From NCBI GenBank assembly GCA_039810085.1, contig JBDHWG010000015.1:62001-126000 (forward strand): 64,000 nucleotides of DNA, written 5' to 3'. The notes under the pieces are model-generated. The model was not told the DNA's origin. It worked only from the letters and a program-made list of their open reading frames with translations, and searched no databases. Position 1 is the stretch's first letter, and each line of letters starts with the position of its first letter. Of this stretch, positions 7,251 through 14,841 are shown piece after piece. Both the position numbers and the translations under genes were made by a program. Source of the stretch: JBDHWG01 sp039810085 (GTDB lineage Bacteria; Chloroflexota; Anaerolineae; Epilineales; JAHCIE01).

Positions 7251-7663
7251 GAGTTGTTCTCGACACCAATGTGGTCGTGAGCAGCTTTATCGCACCTGCC
7301 GGCACACCTGCGAAGGTGGTCGAGCTGATGCGCGAGAACGAGTTAGAGCTTCTCGTGTCAGAGGCAATTCTGGCGGAATACGAGAGCGTACTGATGTACC
7401 CGCAGATTCAGATACGTCATTCCTTGAGCAGTATCGAGGTTGCTGATATCATCGCACAGTTCCGCGCTCAAGCGATAGTTGTTGAGCCAGGGCAGGAGCT
7501 TGAAGTCGTGAAGGATGATCCCGACAACGACAAGTTTCTTGAATGTGCCGTTGCAGGTGGGGCAGAGTTCATAGTAAGTGGTGACAAGCACTTGCTGGCT
7601 CTCAAGGAATACGCGGGCATCCACATTCTCTCCCCAGCTGCCTTCCTCTCAGTCTTTCGATAG
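7247..7663 (+). CDS. PIN-domain toxin (putative ribonuclease)
   Basis: 138 residues. Conserved PIN acidic residues are visible: MRVVLDTNVVVSS at the N-terminus, EYESVL near residue 45 and DDPDNDKFLECA followed by VSGDKHLL near residues 90-115. This matches the PIN_3 (COG1569) group. It probably cleaves RNA when not bound by the upstream Phd-type antitoxin. Pairing of a Phd antitoxin with a PIN toxin is common in Chloroflexota and cyanobacteria. The gene ends just before a strong hairpin shared with the converging pgk gene. Confidence 0.88.
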   Translation: MRVVLDTNVVVSSFIAPAGTPAKVVELMRENELELLVSEAILAEYESVLMYPQIQIRHSLSSIEVADIIAQFRAQAIVVEPGQELEVVKDDPDNDKFLECAVAGGAEFIVSGDKHLLALKEYAGIHILSPAAFLSVFR

Positions 7664-7670
7664 AAATGCG

Positions 7671-7705
7671 ACGGGCGGTCACTTCGCAAAGTGACCGCCC
7701 GTTTT
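7671..7705 (+). terminator. Rho-independent terminator of the Phd-PIN operon
   Basis: ACGGGCGGTCACTT and AAGTGACCGCCCGT form a 14-base-pair stem with a four-base loop followed by TTTT. It lies between convergent genes and may also stop pgk transcription, although the opposite side has only a weak T tract. Confidence 0.85.
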
Positions 7706-7726
7706 GCATCGGCAGAACAGTGGGTG

Positions 7727-8896
7727 CTACTTGTCGTTGAGGGCGGCGACGCCGGGCAGTGTCTTGCCCTCTAGGAACTCCAGCGATGCGCCACCGCCGG
7801 TCGAGATGTGGGTGATCTTGTCGGCGACACCGGCGGCGTGGACGGCAGCCGCTGAATCTCCGCCACCTATGATGGTGGTGGCGCCAGGCAGGTCGGCGAG
7901 TACGTCGGCGATGGCGAACGTGCCCTTGGCGAACTCCGGCATCTCGAACACACCCATCGGCCCGTTCCAGACGACAGTCTTCGCCCCCTTCAGGTCCCCC
8001 TTGAACAGCTCGATGGTCTTCGGCCCGATATCCAGGATGCGCCAGCCGGCGGGGACAGCATCCACGTTGACGACCTGGTGCGCGGCGTCGGCGGCGAACT
8101 TGTCGGCGACGACGGCATCGACGGGCAAGACGAGCTTGTCACCCGATTCGCCCATCAGCGTCTTGGCGACGTCGAGGCTGTCTTTCTCGACCAGCGAGTC
8201 GGCCATGTCGAGGCCCTTGGCAGCCAGGAACGTGTTCGCCATGCCGCCGCCGACGAGCAGGCGGTCGGTCTTAGAGAGCAGGCTGCGCACGACCTCGATC
8301 TTGTCGCTGATCTTGGCGCCGCCAAGGATGGCGACGAACGGGCGCTCCGGGTTCGACAAGGCGCGGCCGAGGTAATCCAACTCTTTCTCCATGAGGAAAC
8401 CGGCCACCGCCGGTTTGTCGTGGGCGATGGCCTCCGTCGAGCTGTGGGCGCGGTGGGCGCTGCCGAAGGCGTCGTTGACATACACGTCGCCGAGGGCGGC
8501 GAACTTCTTGCCCAGCGCGGGGTCGTTCTTCTCCTCGCCGGCGTGGAAGCGGGTGTTCTCCACGACGGCGACGTCGCCCGGCTTGAGCGTGGCGACCTGG
8601 CTCGGCGCGGCGTCAAGGTCGGCGATGAACGTCACCGGCTTGCCGATGAGCTGGCTCAGGTGGTCGGCGGCGGGCTTGAGGCTGAACTCCGGCGCAACCT
8701 TGCCCTTGGGCCGGCCGAGGTGGGACAGGAGCACAACCTTCGCACCGTGCTCCATGAGGTAGCGAATTGTCGGCAGCGACTCGCGGATGCGCGTGTCGTC
8801 AGTTACCTTACCATCCTTGATGGGGACGTTGAAATCGACACGCACGACGGCAGTTTTGCCACTCCAATCAATATCCCGCACAGTTTTCTTGTTCAT
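7727..8896 (-). CDS. pgk: Phosphoglycerate kinase
   Basis: 389 residues, normal for bacterial Pgk. N-terminal substrate motif VVRVDFNVPIKDGKV, then LLSHLGRPKG, the hinge region NGPMGVFE and the C-terminal nucleotide motif IIGGGDSAAAV. It converts 1,3-bisphosphoglycerate and ADP to 3-phosphoglycerate and ATP in the cytoplasm. GGAGG precedes the ATG at good spacing. It is the second gene of a gap-pgk operon, separated from gap by about 110 bases that contain a perfect 14-base inverted repeat. Confidence 0.97.
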   Translation of the reverse strand: MNKKTVRDIDWSGKTAVVRVDFNVPIKDGKVTDDTRIRESLPTIRYLMEHGAKVVLLSHLGRPKGKVAPEFSLKPAADHLSQLIGKPVTFIADLDAAPSQVATLKPGDVAVVENTRFHAGEEKNDPALGKKFAALGDVYVNDAFGSAHRAHSSTEAIAHDKPAVAGFLMEKELDYLGRALSNPERPFVAILGGAKISDKIEVVRSLLSKTDRLLVGGGMANTFLAAKGLDMADSLVEKDSLDVAKTLMGESGDKLVLPVDAVVADKFAADAAHQVVNVDAVPAGWRILDIGPKTIELFKGDLKGAKTVVWNGPMGVFEMPEFAKGTFAIADVLADLPGATTIIGGGDSAAAVHAAGVADKITHISTGGGASLEFLEGKTLPGVAALNDK

Positions 8897-8926
8897 TGAG
8901 CCTCCAGGGCAGGGAGGGGACGTGAA

Positions 8927-8977
8927 AACAGGTACACAAGTACACAGGGAATCTCACCCGTGCCTTGTGTACCTGTT
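8927..8977. repeat. Perfect 14-base inverted repeat between gap and pgk
   Basis: AACAGGTACACAAG (8927-8940) and CTTGTGTACCTGTT (8964-8977) are exact inverse complements separated by 23 bases. The spacer repeats part of the same words (TACACAGG, CTTGTGTA). In the operon transcript it would form a hairpin upstream of the pgk ribosome site, with no U-tract, so processing or mRNA stability control is more likely than termination. Confidence 0.8.
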
Positions 8978-9005
8978 CGACTTCAGTCCCGCGAGAATGT
9001 AATGT

Positions 9006-10073
9006 TTACGCGTGCTGCAGAGCGCGAGACACCGACACCGGCTTCACCTCGATGGGCTGGCCGCCACGCGCGCCCATGTACGCGACAAGGTCGGCGACGC
9101 GGCAGGCGTAGCCCCACTCGTTGTCGTACCAGGTCACGACCTTGACCAGGTTGCCGCCGATGACCAGGGTCTCGGGGGCGCTGAACATCGTGGACTCGGT
9201 CATGCCCTTCAGGTCCATCGAGACCAGCAGCTCTTCGGTGTAGCCCATGATGCCTTCGAGGTCGCCACTCGCGGCTTCCTTCATGATGGCGTTGATTTCC
9301 TCCACCGTTGTGCTCTTGTTGAGCACAGCCGTGAAGTCGACTACCGAGACGGTCGGGGTCGGGACGCGGAATGCCATGCCGGTGAACTTGCCGGCCAGGG
9401 ACGGGATCACCAGGCCGACGGCCTTGGCGGCGCCCGTCGAGGACGGGATGATGTTGAGCGCAGCCGCGCGCGCATCGCGCAGGTCGCCCTTCGCCTCGAG
9501 GTCGAGCAGGCGCTGGGTGTTGGTGTAGGCGTGTACCGTCGTGAGGATGCCCTTCTCGATGCCGAACGCATCGTTGAGCACCTTGGCGACCGGGGCGAGG
9601 CCGTTGGTCGTGCAGGAGGCGTTGGAGACGACGTTGTTCTTGCCCGGATCGTACATTTCCTCGTTGACGCCGAGCACGATGGTCAGCAGGTCACCCTTGG
9701 CTGGCGCGCTGATGATGACCTTCTTCGCGCCGCCTTGGAGGTGGGCGCTGGCCTTCTCGAGGCTAGTGAAGAGGCCGGTCGACTCGATCACCAACTCGAC
9801 ACCCAGGTCACCCCAGGGAATCGTGGCCGGATCGCGGTAGCTCAGCACCTTGACCTCGTCGCCGTCGGCTACGAAGCCGTTATCCGTTGCCTCCACGTGG
9901 CCGGGGTAGCGGCCATAGTTCGAGTCGTACTTCAACAGGTGTACCATCGAGGGGCGGTCGCCGATGTCGTTGACCGCCACGACGTCAATCTGGTCCCCGT
10001 AGCGCTCGCGCATTGCTTTGTAAGCCTGGCGTCCGATTCGACCGAAGCCGTTGATTCCTACGCGTACTGGCAT
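9006..10073 (-). CDS. gap: Glyceraldehyde-3-phosphate dehydrogenase, type I
   Basis: 355 residues from the ATG at 10073 (MPVRVGINGFGRIGRQ), chosen because AAAGGAG sits eight bases upstream; an extended in-frame start at 10103 adds ten unlikely residues. The NAD-binding GFGRIGR motif is at the N-terminus. The catalytic cysteine is in SNASCTTNGLAPV near residue 155; the second Cys of the usual SCTTNC is Gly here, which is seen in other active enzymes. WYDNEWGYACR lies near the C-terminus. It makes 1,3-bisphosphoglycerate and NADH and is co-transcribed with pgk. It is about 20 residues longer than the usual 335, mostly at the C-terminus. Confidence 0.96.
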   Translation of the reverse strand: MPVRVGINGFGRIGRQAYKAMRERYGDQIDVVAVNDIGDRPSMVHLLKYDSNYGRYPGHVEATDNGFVADGDEVKVLSYRDPATIPWGDLGVELVIESTGLFTSLEKASAHLQGGAKKVIISAPAKGDLLTIVLGVNEEMYDPGKNNVVSNASCTTNGLAPVAKVLNDAFGIEKGILTTVHAYTNTQRLLDLEAKGDLRDARAAALNIIPSSTGAAKAVGLVIPSLAGKFTGMAFRVPTPTVSVVDFTAVLNKSTTVEEINAIMKEAASGDLEGIMGYTEELLVSMDLKGMTESTMFSAPETLVIGGNLVKVVTWYDNEWGYACRVADLVAYMGARGGQPIEVKPVSVSRALQHA

Positions 10074-10177
10074 GTGATACTCCTTTCGAAAATGGTGGGC
10101 CATATGCCCAAAATTCGCATCTGTGGAGCCTGCCGCGCATGGGCGGGCTGAGCCTAGAGAATGCCCTCATCCCCCCT

Positions 10178-10205
10178 ATTATAGCCCACTATTTCAGTTT
10201 GCCAA
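10178..10205 (-). promoter_or_regulatory. Promoter of the gap-pgk operon
   Basis: On the minus strand there is TTGGCA (10205-10200), a 16-base spacer and a perfect TATAAT (10183-10178). It lies about 100 bases upstream of the gap start codon, with no competing gene between. Confidence 0.75.
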
Positions 10206-10270
10206 GCGCCTGATGGCCGAATTTGCGCCATCGGGTGGAAAGTTGACCATGGGCGGAGATGCTCCGGCAT

Positions 10271-10303
10271 GAAAATTCGCCGGATACATCGTAGTATCCG
10301 GCG
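10271..10303 (-). terminator. Terminator of the ferredoxin gene
   Basis: CGCCGGATAC and GTATCCGGCG (10278-10303) form a 10-base-pair stem with a six-base loop. On the minus strand it is followed by GAATTTTC, a modest U-rich tract. It lies about 25 bases after the ferredoxin stop codon. Confidence 0.7.
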
Positions 10304-10327
10304 GGTCATGCTGTCGCAGCTATTCTC

Positions 10328-10561
10328 TTATTTGAAGAAGTCGGCGTTCTTGGCGGTGTAGCTCTCCCACTTAGGCGGCACTTCCGCCTCTGGGAAGATG
10401 GCCTCTGGCGGACAGACAGGCATGCACGCGCCGCAGTCGATGCACTCGTCGGGGTGGATGTACAGCATGTCGTCGCCCTCGTAGATGCAGTCGACCGGGC
10501 ACACGTCCACACACGCCATGTCCTTCACGCCGATACACGGCTCGCAAATCACGTACGTCAT
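10328..10561 (-). CDS. fdxA: Ferredoxin with 3Fe-4S/4Fe-4S-type cysteine motifs (FdxA-like)
   Basis: 77 residues. Cysteine motifs CEPCIGVKDMACVDVCPVDC and CIDCGACMPVCPPEA are those of small seven-iron or eight-iron ferredoxins of the FdxA group; the first cluster has the extended spacing often linked to a 3Fe-4S centre. It carries single electrons between soluble redox enzymes. Its mRNA leader contains the hairpin CCCTGTT-GGT-AACAGGG (10578-10594) just upstream of the AAGGAGG ribosome site. It is transcribed in the same direction as the Crp/Fnr gene upstream, with a 16-base palindrome between them that may be the regulator's binding site. Confidence 0.9.
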   Translation of the reverse strand: MTYVICEPCIGVKDMACVDVCPVDCIYEGDDMLYIHPDECIDCGACMPVCPPEAIFPEAEVPPKWESYTAKNADFFK

Positions 10562-10645
10562 TCAGTTTCCTCCTTGACCCTGTTGGTAACAGGGATTTAT
10601 GGCTCGCGATACGTCTCTATTGTAAAGAGCTTATCGTCGCCTGAC

Positions 10646-10661
10646 TATGACGTGCGTCATA
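10646..10661. promoter_or_regulatory. Palindrome TATGACG-TG-CGTCATA, candidate Crp/Fnr-type operator
   Basis: A perfect 7-2-7 inverted repeat lies between the Crp/Fnr gene and fdxA. The outer TGAC...GTCA words are reminiscent of Crp/Fnr-superfamily half sites (TGTGA or TTGAT), and it sits upstream of the likely fdxA promoter. Assignment to the adjacent regulator is inference. Confidence 0.45.
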
Positions 10662-10686
10662 ATTTAAGTGTATTGAAAAAAGAAGT

Positions 10687-11412
10687 TTAGGTTCGTCGGG
10701 CGATAGCTTCCAGCGCCGCCGGGTCGGCGATGACCAGGTTGCCGTTCTCTTCGCGCACCAGCCCGACCCGCCGCCACTTGCTAAGGACGCGGATGGTGGT
10801 CTCAACGGTCGTCCCAGACAGGTCGGCGAGGGTCTGGCGAGTGAGATTCAGGGTCAGGGTGAGGCTCTGGTTTTGGTGTGGGCCGCGTTGGCTGGCTAGA
10901 TCGAGGAGAGTGTGGGCAAGGCGCGGCTCGACGGGTTCCAGCGCCAACCGCCGCATCATTTCGTGGGCGTCGGTGAGCTGGCTCACCAGCCCTTCGATGA
11001 TACGTTGCGAGACGTCGGGGTAGCGCGCCATGAGCGCGGCAAAGTCCGTCCCGCTGATGGTCATAACCACCGACGGCTCCATCGCCTGCGCGGTGTATGG
11101 GTGGGCGCGGCGGCCGAAGGCGGCGACTCCGCCGAACCACTCGCCCGGCGTCACGATGCGCAGAATGAGGTCCTTGCCTTCAGAGGAACGGATGAGCTTG
11201 ACCTGCCCTTTAAGGAGAATGTAGAACCGCTCCGGCGGGTCGCCTTCCAAGAAGATGAAAGCGCCCTTCGCTACGGCGCGCTTACGGAACAGATGGCGCT
11301 CGGCGGCGATTTGCTCATCGGTTAGGGATGCAAGCAGTGGAATCGCTCGCACACTGTCGAGGTCCGACGGTGCGCGCTCGTCACGCTTGGCAGGCGGCGT
11401 TGGGGGAGGCAT
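10687..11412 (-). CDS. Crp/Fnr-family transcriptional regulator
   Basis: 241 residues from the ATG at 11412 (a TTG three codons earlier is possible). Residues about 25-140 are a cyclic-nucleotide-binding jelly roll (AVAKGAFIFLEGDPPERFYI, LLKGQVKLIR, PGEWFGGVAAF). Residues about 160-230 form the Crp winged helix with the recognition region TRQTLADLSGTTVETTIRVL. No cluster-binding cysteine set like that of Fnr is visible, so it probably senses a small ligand or acts through redox partners. A TATAAT at 11428-11423 lies so close to the ATG that the message may be leaderless. It probably controls the neighbouring ferredoxin or MFS gene. Confidence 0.88.
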   Translation of the reverse strand: MPPPTPPAKRDERAPSDLDSVRAIPLLASLTDEQIAAERHLFRKRAVAKGAFIFLEGDPPERFYILLKGQVKLIRSSEGKDLILRIVTPGEWFGGVAAFGRRAHPYTAQAMEPSVVMTISGTDFAALMARYPDVSQRIIEGLVSQLTDAHEMMRRLALEPVEPRLAHTLLDLASQRGPHQNQSLTLTLNLTRQTLADLSGTTVETTIRVLSKWRRVGLVREENGNLVIADPAALEAIARRT

Positions 11413-11422
11413 GACGGTCAAT

Positions 11423-11428
11423 TATAGC
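11423..11428 (-). promoter_or_regulatory. TATAAT -10 box directly upstream of the crp-type gene (leaderless start)
   Basis: A perfect TATAAT ends ten bases before the ATG at 11412, which predicts transcription starting within a few bases of the start codon. No ribosome-binding site is present. The -35 region overlaps the end of the upstream MFS gene and is weak. Confidence 0.45.
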
Positions 11429-11431
11429 ACA

Positions 11432-12742
11432 CTACATCTCATCCCGCACTGCGTTGGCCGCCTCCAGTGCCTCCACCTCCGCCCGCATCGCATGGCGCGG
11501 CTCGCGCACGGCCCACACCAGGACCGCCAAACTCACGAGCGAGAACAGGACAGAGACGATGAAGACGGCCTCATAGCTCGCCGCCGAAGCAATGACACCG
11601 CCGAGGAGCGGGGCGACGAACGAGGGGATGGCGACAAGCGTGGCGGTGAGGCCGACGTATGTGGGGACTTCCTGCGGCTTGCAGAAGTCGTAGATCGCAC
11701 TGAGGTTGGAGACCATCGTGGCGGCGACGGAGAGGCCGAGGAGAATATACGCTGCGAGATACCAGCTTGCGGTGGGCGCAAGCAGGGCGACCAGCGCCGT
11801 GAGACCCGTCGATAGCGCGGCGATCTGCATCGTGCGGCGGTGGCCGATCTTGTCGCCAAGCCAGCCGAGGGTCGGGTAGGCGAGGGTCTCGACGGCCATC
11901 ATGGCGAAGGTCAGCACGCCCGCCTGCGCGTCGGTAACGCCGAGCTTGCTCACGCCGTAGACGGTGACGAAGGCTGAGGCCATAGAGCCGAACACGAGCA
12001 GGACGCGGTAGCCCAGGTAGTTGCTATAGTTCTTGTTCTGCCGTAGGATGACGGGCAGCGATGCCCAGAACTCGCGCCCCTTCGGGCGGTCGGCAGCAGG
12101 CTTCTCGGCTTTCTCGCGCGCCATTGACAGGAATATGAAGGAGATCGAGACGGCGATGGCCGTCAGGCCGAAGTTGATGGCAAAGTTCAACGAGAAGGGA
12201 TAGCGCTGCAGAATGAGGCCCGCGAGGAAAGCGCCGCCTGCGCCGGCGAGGCCGCCGGCGCCAAATTGGAGGCCGTAGAACGTCCCTCGGCGGCGCGGAG
12301 GGATAATCTTGCCGATCATGTCCTGCCAAGGCGTAGAGGTGAAGCCGCTGCCGAACGTGCGCCAGATGTGAAACAAGAAGAACAGCGCGAGGGCCAGGAC
12401 CGGCCCCAGAATGGGCGTGAACAGGGCCGTGAGCGCCATGCCGACGAAGGGGATGCGCTCGTTGAGCGTCATCAGCAGGACGAACGGCTTCTTGCGCGGC
12501 AGCCTCTCGACGTACTGGGCTGTGAAGAGCGCGGGCAGGAACCAACCCACGTTTTGGATCGCCGGGATGAGGCTGATAAGCAGCGGCGAATCCGTGAGCT
12601 GGCTGACGTAGAGCGGCATCACGGTCACGACGGAGCTGAAGCTCATGCCGAGCATGAAGAACGTCCCATCCAGGACGTTGACCGTGAAGTTGCGCTTTAG
12701 ATTGTCCTGAACGTACGTATCCACTTGCCCTACATTGTCCAT
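11432..12742 (-). CDS. Major facilitator superfamily transporter
   Basis: 436 residues from the ATG at 12742; the extension to a TTG at 12763 has no support. About 12 hydrophobic segments in two six-helix halves are visible, with the loop motif LGDKIGHRRTMQ between helices 2 and 3 of the second half, typical of MFS proteins. The central cytoplasmic loop REKAEKPAADRPKGREFW is charged. It should move a small solute across the cytoplasmic membrane using the proton gradient; the substrate is unknown, and drug efflux is only one possibility. The stop lies 20 bases before the crp-type gene, in the same direction. Confidence 0.85.
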   Translation of the reverse strand: MDNVGQVDTYVQDNLKRNFTVNVLDGTFFMLGMSFSSVVTVMPLYVSQLTDSPLLISLIPAIQNVGWFLPALFTAQYVERLPRKKPFVLLMTLNERIPFVGMALTALFTPILGPVLALALFFLFHIWRTFGSGFTSTPWQDMIGKIIPPRRRGTFYGLQFGAGGLAGAGGAFLAGLILQRYPFSLNFAINFGLTAIAVSISFIFLSMAREKAEKPAADRPKGREFWASLPVILRQNKNYSNYLGYRVLLVFGSMASAFVTVYGVSKLGVTDAQAGVLTFAMMAVETLAYPTLGWLGDKIGHRRTMQIAALSTGLTALVALLAPTASWYLAAYILLGLSVAATMVSNLSAIYDFCKPQEVPTYVGLTATLVAIPSFVAPLLGGVIASAASYEAVFIVSVLFSLVSLAVLVWAVREPRHAMRAEVEALEAANAVRDEM

Positions 12743-12903
12743 ACGCCCTCGCCATGCGCGCAAAACAGGCGGCGGGACATGCCCGCCGCTGGCTCAATTG
12801 TAGGCTTGTTGAGCGGGTAGGCCAAGTTCCAGCGACGGTGACGTTACAAGAAGAGTATACAACTTCACGCCTCTCTCTACAGAGACGCGGGAGTTACAAT
12901 GAT

Positions 12904-12932
12904 TTGACATGCTCCTCTACCTGTGATACCAT
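12904..12932 (+). promoter_or_regulatory. Promoter of the cold-shock gene leader
   Basis: TTGACA at 12904-12909, a 17-base spacer and TACCAT at 12927-12932. The predicted start near 12939 gives a leader of about 120 bases before the csp start codon. Apart from this and the hairpin at 12969, the 12743-13061 gap shows no gene. Confidence 0.65.
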
Positions 12933-12968
12933 ACCTACCCTGTAGGGCGTCATCCGTCGGGAAGGCTC

Positions 12969-13013
12969 GGGCCAGCCACGCGGTGTTCTCCGCGCCGCGC
13001 GGCCCCTTTTTTT
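12969..13013 (+). terminator. Terminator-like hairpin inside the csp leader
   Basis: GGGCC pairs with GGCCC and CGCGG with CCGCG around a six-base loop, and the hairpin is followed directly by seven T residues (13007-13013). This has all features of an intrinsic terminator but lies about 50 bases upstream of the cold-shock gene and downstream of its promoter. It could be an attenuator or the 3' end of a short RNA of about 75 bases. Confidence 0.65.
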
Positions 13014-13061
13014 GCCTCCGGCGGGCAGACGAGTAGCACTGACTAGAAGGAGATCGCAGTG

Positions 13062-13271
13062 ATGCAGGAACGCAAAACCGGCGTTGTGAAATGGTTCAAC
13101 AGCGCCAAAGGCTATGGCTTCATTTCCCAGGACGGCGGCCCGGACGTGTTCGTCCACTATTCGTCCATTCAAGGCTCCGGCTACCGTAATCTGGAGCAGG
13201 GGCAACCCGTGGAGTTCGTCTTGAACGACGGACCGAAAGGGCTGCTGGCGACGGATGTTCGTCCGGTGTAG
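13062..13271 (+). CDS. csp: Cold-shock domain protein (CspA family)
   Basis: 69 residues forming a single OB-fold. RNP1 is KGYGFIS and RNP2 is DVFVHYSSI, preceded by GVVKWFN. It binds single-stranded RNA and DNA and melts structured mRNA. AGGAGAT lies upstream; the ATG at 13062 and the GTG immediately before it (13059) are equally placed, and ATG gives the usual MQ-start. A single gene with its own promoter and terminator and an attenuator-like leader, consistent with temperature control at the RNA level. Confidence 0.95.
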   Translation: MQERKTGVVKWFNSAKGYGFISQDGGPDVFVHYSSIQGSGYRNLEQGQPVEFVLNDGPKGLLATDVRPV

Positions 13272-13293
13272 CTGACCCTTCTCCCTAAACATA

Positions 13294-13330
13294 AAGCCCC
13301 CGCCGGTCATCGTACCAGCGGGGGTTTCGT
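13294..13330 (+). terminator. Terminator of csp, probably bidirectional
   Basis: AAGCCCCCGC and GCGGGGGTTT pair across a 14-base loop, with TTTCGTCT on the right and AAA on the left (TTT on the minus strand). It lies between convergent genes csp and the YIP1-like gene. Confidence 0.75.
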
Positions 13331-13348
13331 CTGTCTGGCGGCTTGACG

Positions 13349-13900
13349 CTAGCGGCCGATGCCTCCGAATAGCGACGCCGCCGGTCCGAACACTGTATAC
13401 AGCAGTACGGCAATCATCAGCACCACGATGAAACCAGTCACAACGGCAACGAGCGTGCGCGTATCATCCAGGCGCAGCACCTCCCGCGTCGCAACGAACG
13501 AGGCCACCAGGGACCATAGCAGCGCGATGCCAGAAATCCACGGCCCGATGATAGGAAGGCCGCCGAAGATGTTGAGAACAGCCGGTGACTGAGCGAAGCC
13601 GATGGAACGCATGACCGCGCCGGGCGTCGTATCGACCTCAAACGCGTACTTGCCTACCGCGAATGTGACATACGACCATAGCACCCAACTCACAAAGACA
13701 CTGATGATACCGCTGACCAAACCCTCAACGCCATGCCCAAAGTCGCGGCTGAAAATACCGGCGCTGCCTGTCCCGATACCGGTGGCGAGAGCCACCAGTA
13801 GGATGACCAGGATGGCCTCGGTCATTTCGCCCTTTTGCGCCGCCACCGCGCGGTAGAGCTTTTTGTCGAGGCGCATGGCGCGGATCATTCGCTGAAGCAT
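13349..13900 (-). CDS. YIP1-family-like integral membrane protein
   Basis: 183 residues from the ATG at 13900, which has AAGGAGA upstream; the longer frame to 13993 overlaps the previous gene. Residues about 30-50, 70-90, 115-135 and 150-175 are hydrophobic, giving four or five membrane segments. The opening MLQRMIRAMRLDKKLYRAVA and the pattern of segments resemble bacterial YIP1 (PF04893) proteins, whose function is unknown. Likely the last gene of the NUDIX operon, 41 bases downstream of the toroid-like gene. Confidence 0.6.
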   Translation of the reverse strand: MLQRMIRAMRLDKKLYRAVAAQKGEMTEAILVILLVALATGIGTGSAGIFSRDFGHGVEGLVSGIISVFVSWVLWSYVTFAVGKYAFEVDTTPGAVMRSIGFAQSPAVLNIFGGLPIIGPWISGIALLWSLVASFVATREVLRLDDTRTLVAVVTGFIVVLMIAVLLYTVFGPAASLFGGIGR

Positions 13901-13941
13901 GCGTGTCTCCTTGAGACAAGGTGATAGGAAAAGTGACAGAG

Positions 13942-14841
13942 CTACATAATCTCCGTCGCAGAGAGGACGCGCAGGGCATTCAGCGTACTCCACTTGCTCT
14001 CTGGGCCGGTCTCTTCAGCGACGACGAGCAGGCGGTCGCTGTGGTTACGCACCAGCGACCAGCGCCCACGCTCGTTCTGATGTTGCAGCATCACCTGCAC
14101 GCCCGGGTTGACGCGCTCGCGCGTGACCCGCCCGGCCTCGGCTAGGACACGCAATGCGAACAGAATGTCAGGCTCGCCGAGGTGAGGGAAGCCGAACGCT
14201 AGACGCTCCTGCGGCAGACTCTCCCAGTCGATTCGCTCAATCTCCGCCAGCGCCGTCTCGATGGCCGTCTCCACGCCACGGCTGCGCTCTTCGTCCGGTA
14301 CTTGCAGCAACGCCCAGACGTAGGGCAGGGAGTCCCAGGCGGTGCGCTGGGTCGGCGCCTCAGGCGTGCCGCGTGCGACAAGGTACTTGGCGGCTCGCTT
14401 CACGGCGCGGCGGACGCGCAGATCTTCGTCGTAGCGGAAACGCAGCAGCGCCCACAGGAAAATGCCCGGCACCTCGTAGTCACCATCGGCGGTCTGCATC
14501 TGCTCCAGCGCCCAGTCGGCTGCCGTTGCGATGCGCGTATCGTTGCCCGGCGCACCCAATTCTGCCAGGAGCACCAGGTGGTCGACCGTCGCCTGAACGG
14601 TCGCCTTGCGAGCGTCGGGCGTAGATCCCCAGCCGCTGTCGGTCAGGTGCAGCTCGAACAGCCGCTTGGCAATCGGATTGGAGGCCAGGCTGCGCCGTGC
14701 ATCCCGCACCGCCGGTACATCCGTATGGCGCGTTAGTAGGTCGGTCAGGACGTAGTAATGCACCGCCGGGTTATCATAGTCCAACAGCCACCCCATCGGA
14801 TCGCCGCGGAGTGGCCGCCACCAGCTACTCTTCACCAACAT
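13942..14841 (-). CDS. Alpha/alpha-toroid-like (prenyltransferase/squalene-cyclase-repeat) protein, function unknown
   Basis: 299 residues, soluble, without a signal peptide. It is rich in paired helices with repeats such as DSGWGSTPDAR, YEVPGIFLWALLRFRYDED and RGRWSLVRNHSD that resemble the QW-type repeats of terpene-cyclase-fold proteins, but the DxDD catalytic motif is absent. It therefore is not a classical cyclase. The N-terminus overlaps the end of the NUDIX gene by 17 bases, so the two proteins are probably made together. I do not recognise a specific function. Confidence 0.6.
   Translation of the reverse strand: MLVKSSWWRPLRGDPMGWLLDYDNPAVHYYVLTDLLTRHTDVPAVRDARRSLASNPIAKRLFELHLTDSGWGSTPDARKATVQATVDHLVLLAELGAPGNDTRIATAADWALEQMQTADGDYEVPGIFLWALLRFRYDEDLRVRRAVKRAAKYLVARGTPEAPTQRTAWDSLPYVWALLQVPDEERSRGVETAIETALAEIERIDWESLPQERLAFGFPHLGEPDILFALRVLAEAGRVTRERVNPGVQVMLQHQNERGRWSLVRNHSDRLLVVAEETGPESKWSTLNALRVLSATEIM

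Noticed and set aside
9012..10151. A 379-codon plus-strand frame opposite gap
   Set aside because: Antisense shadow. The minus-strand gap gene has all family motifs and this frame has none.
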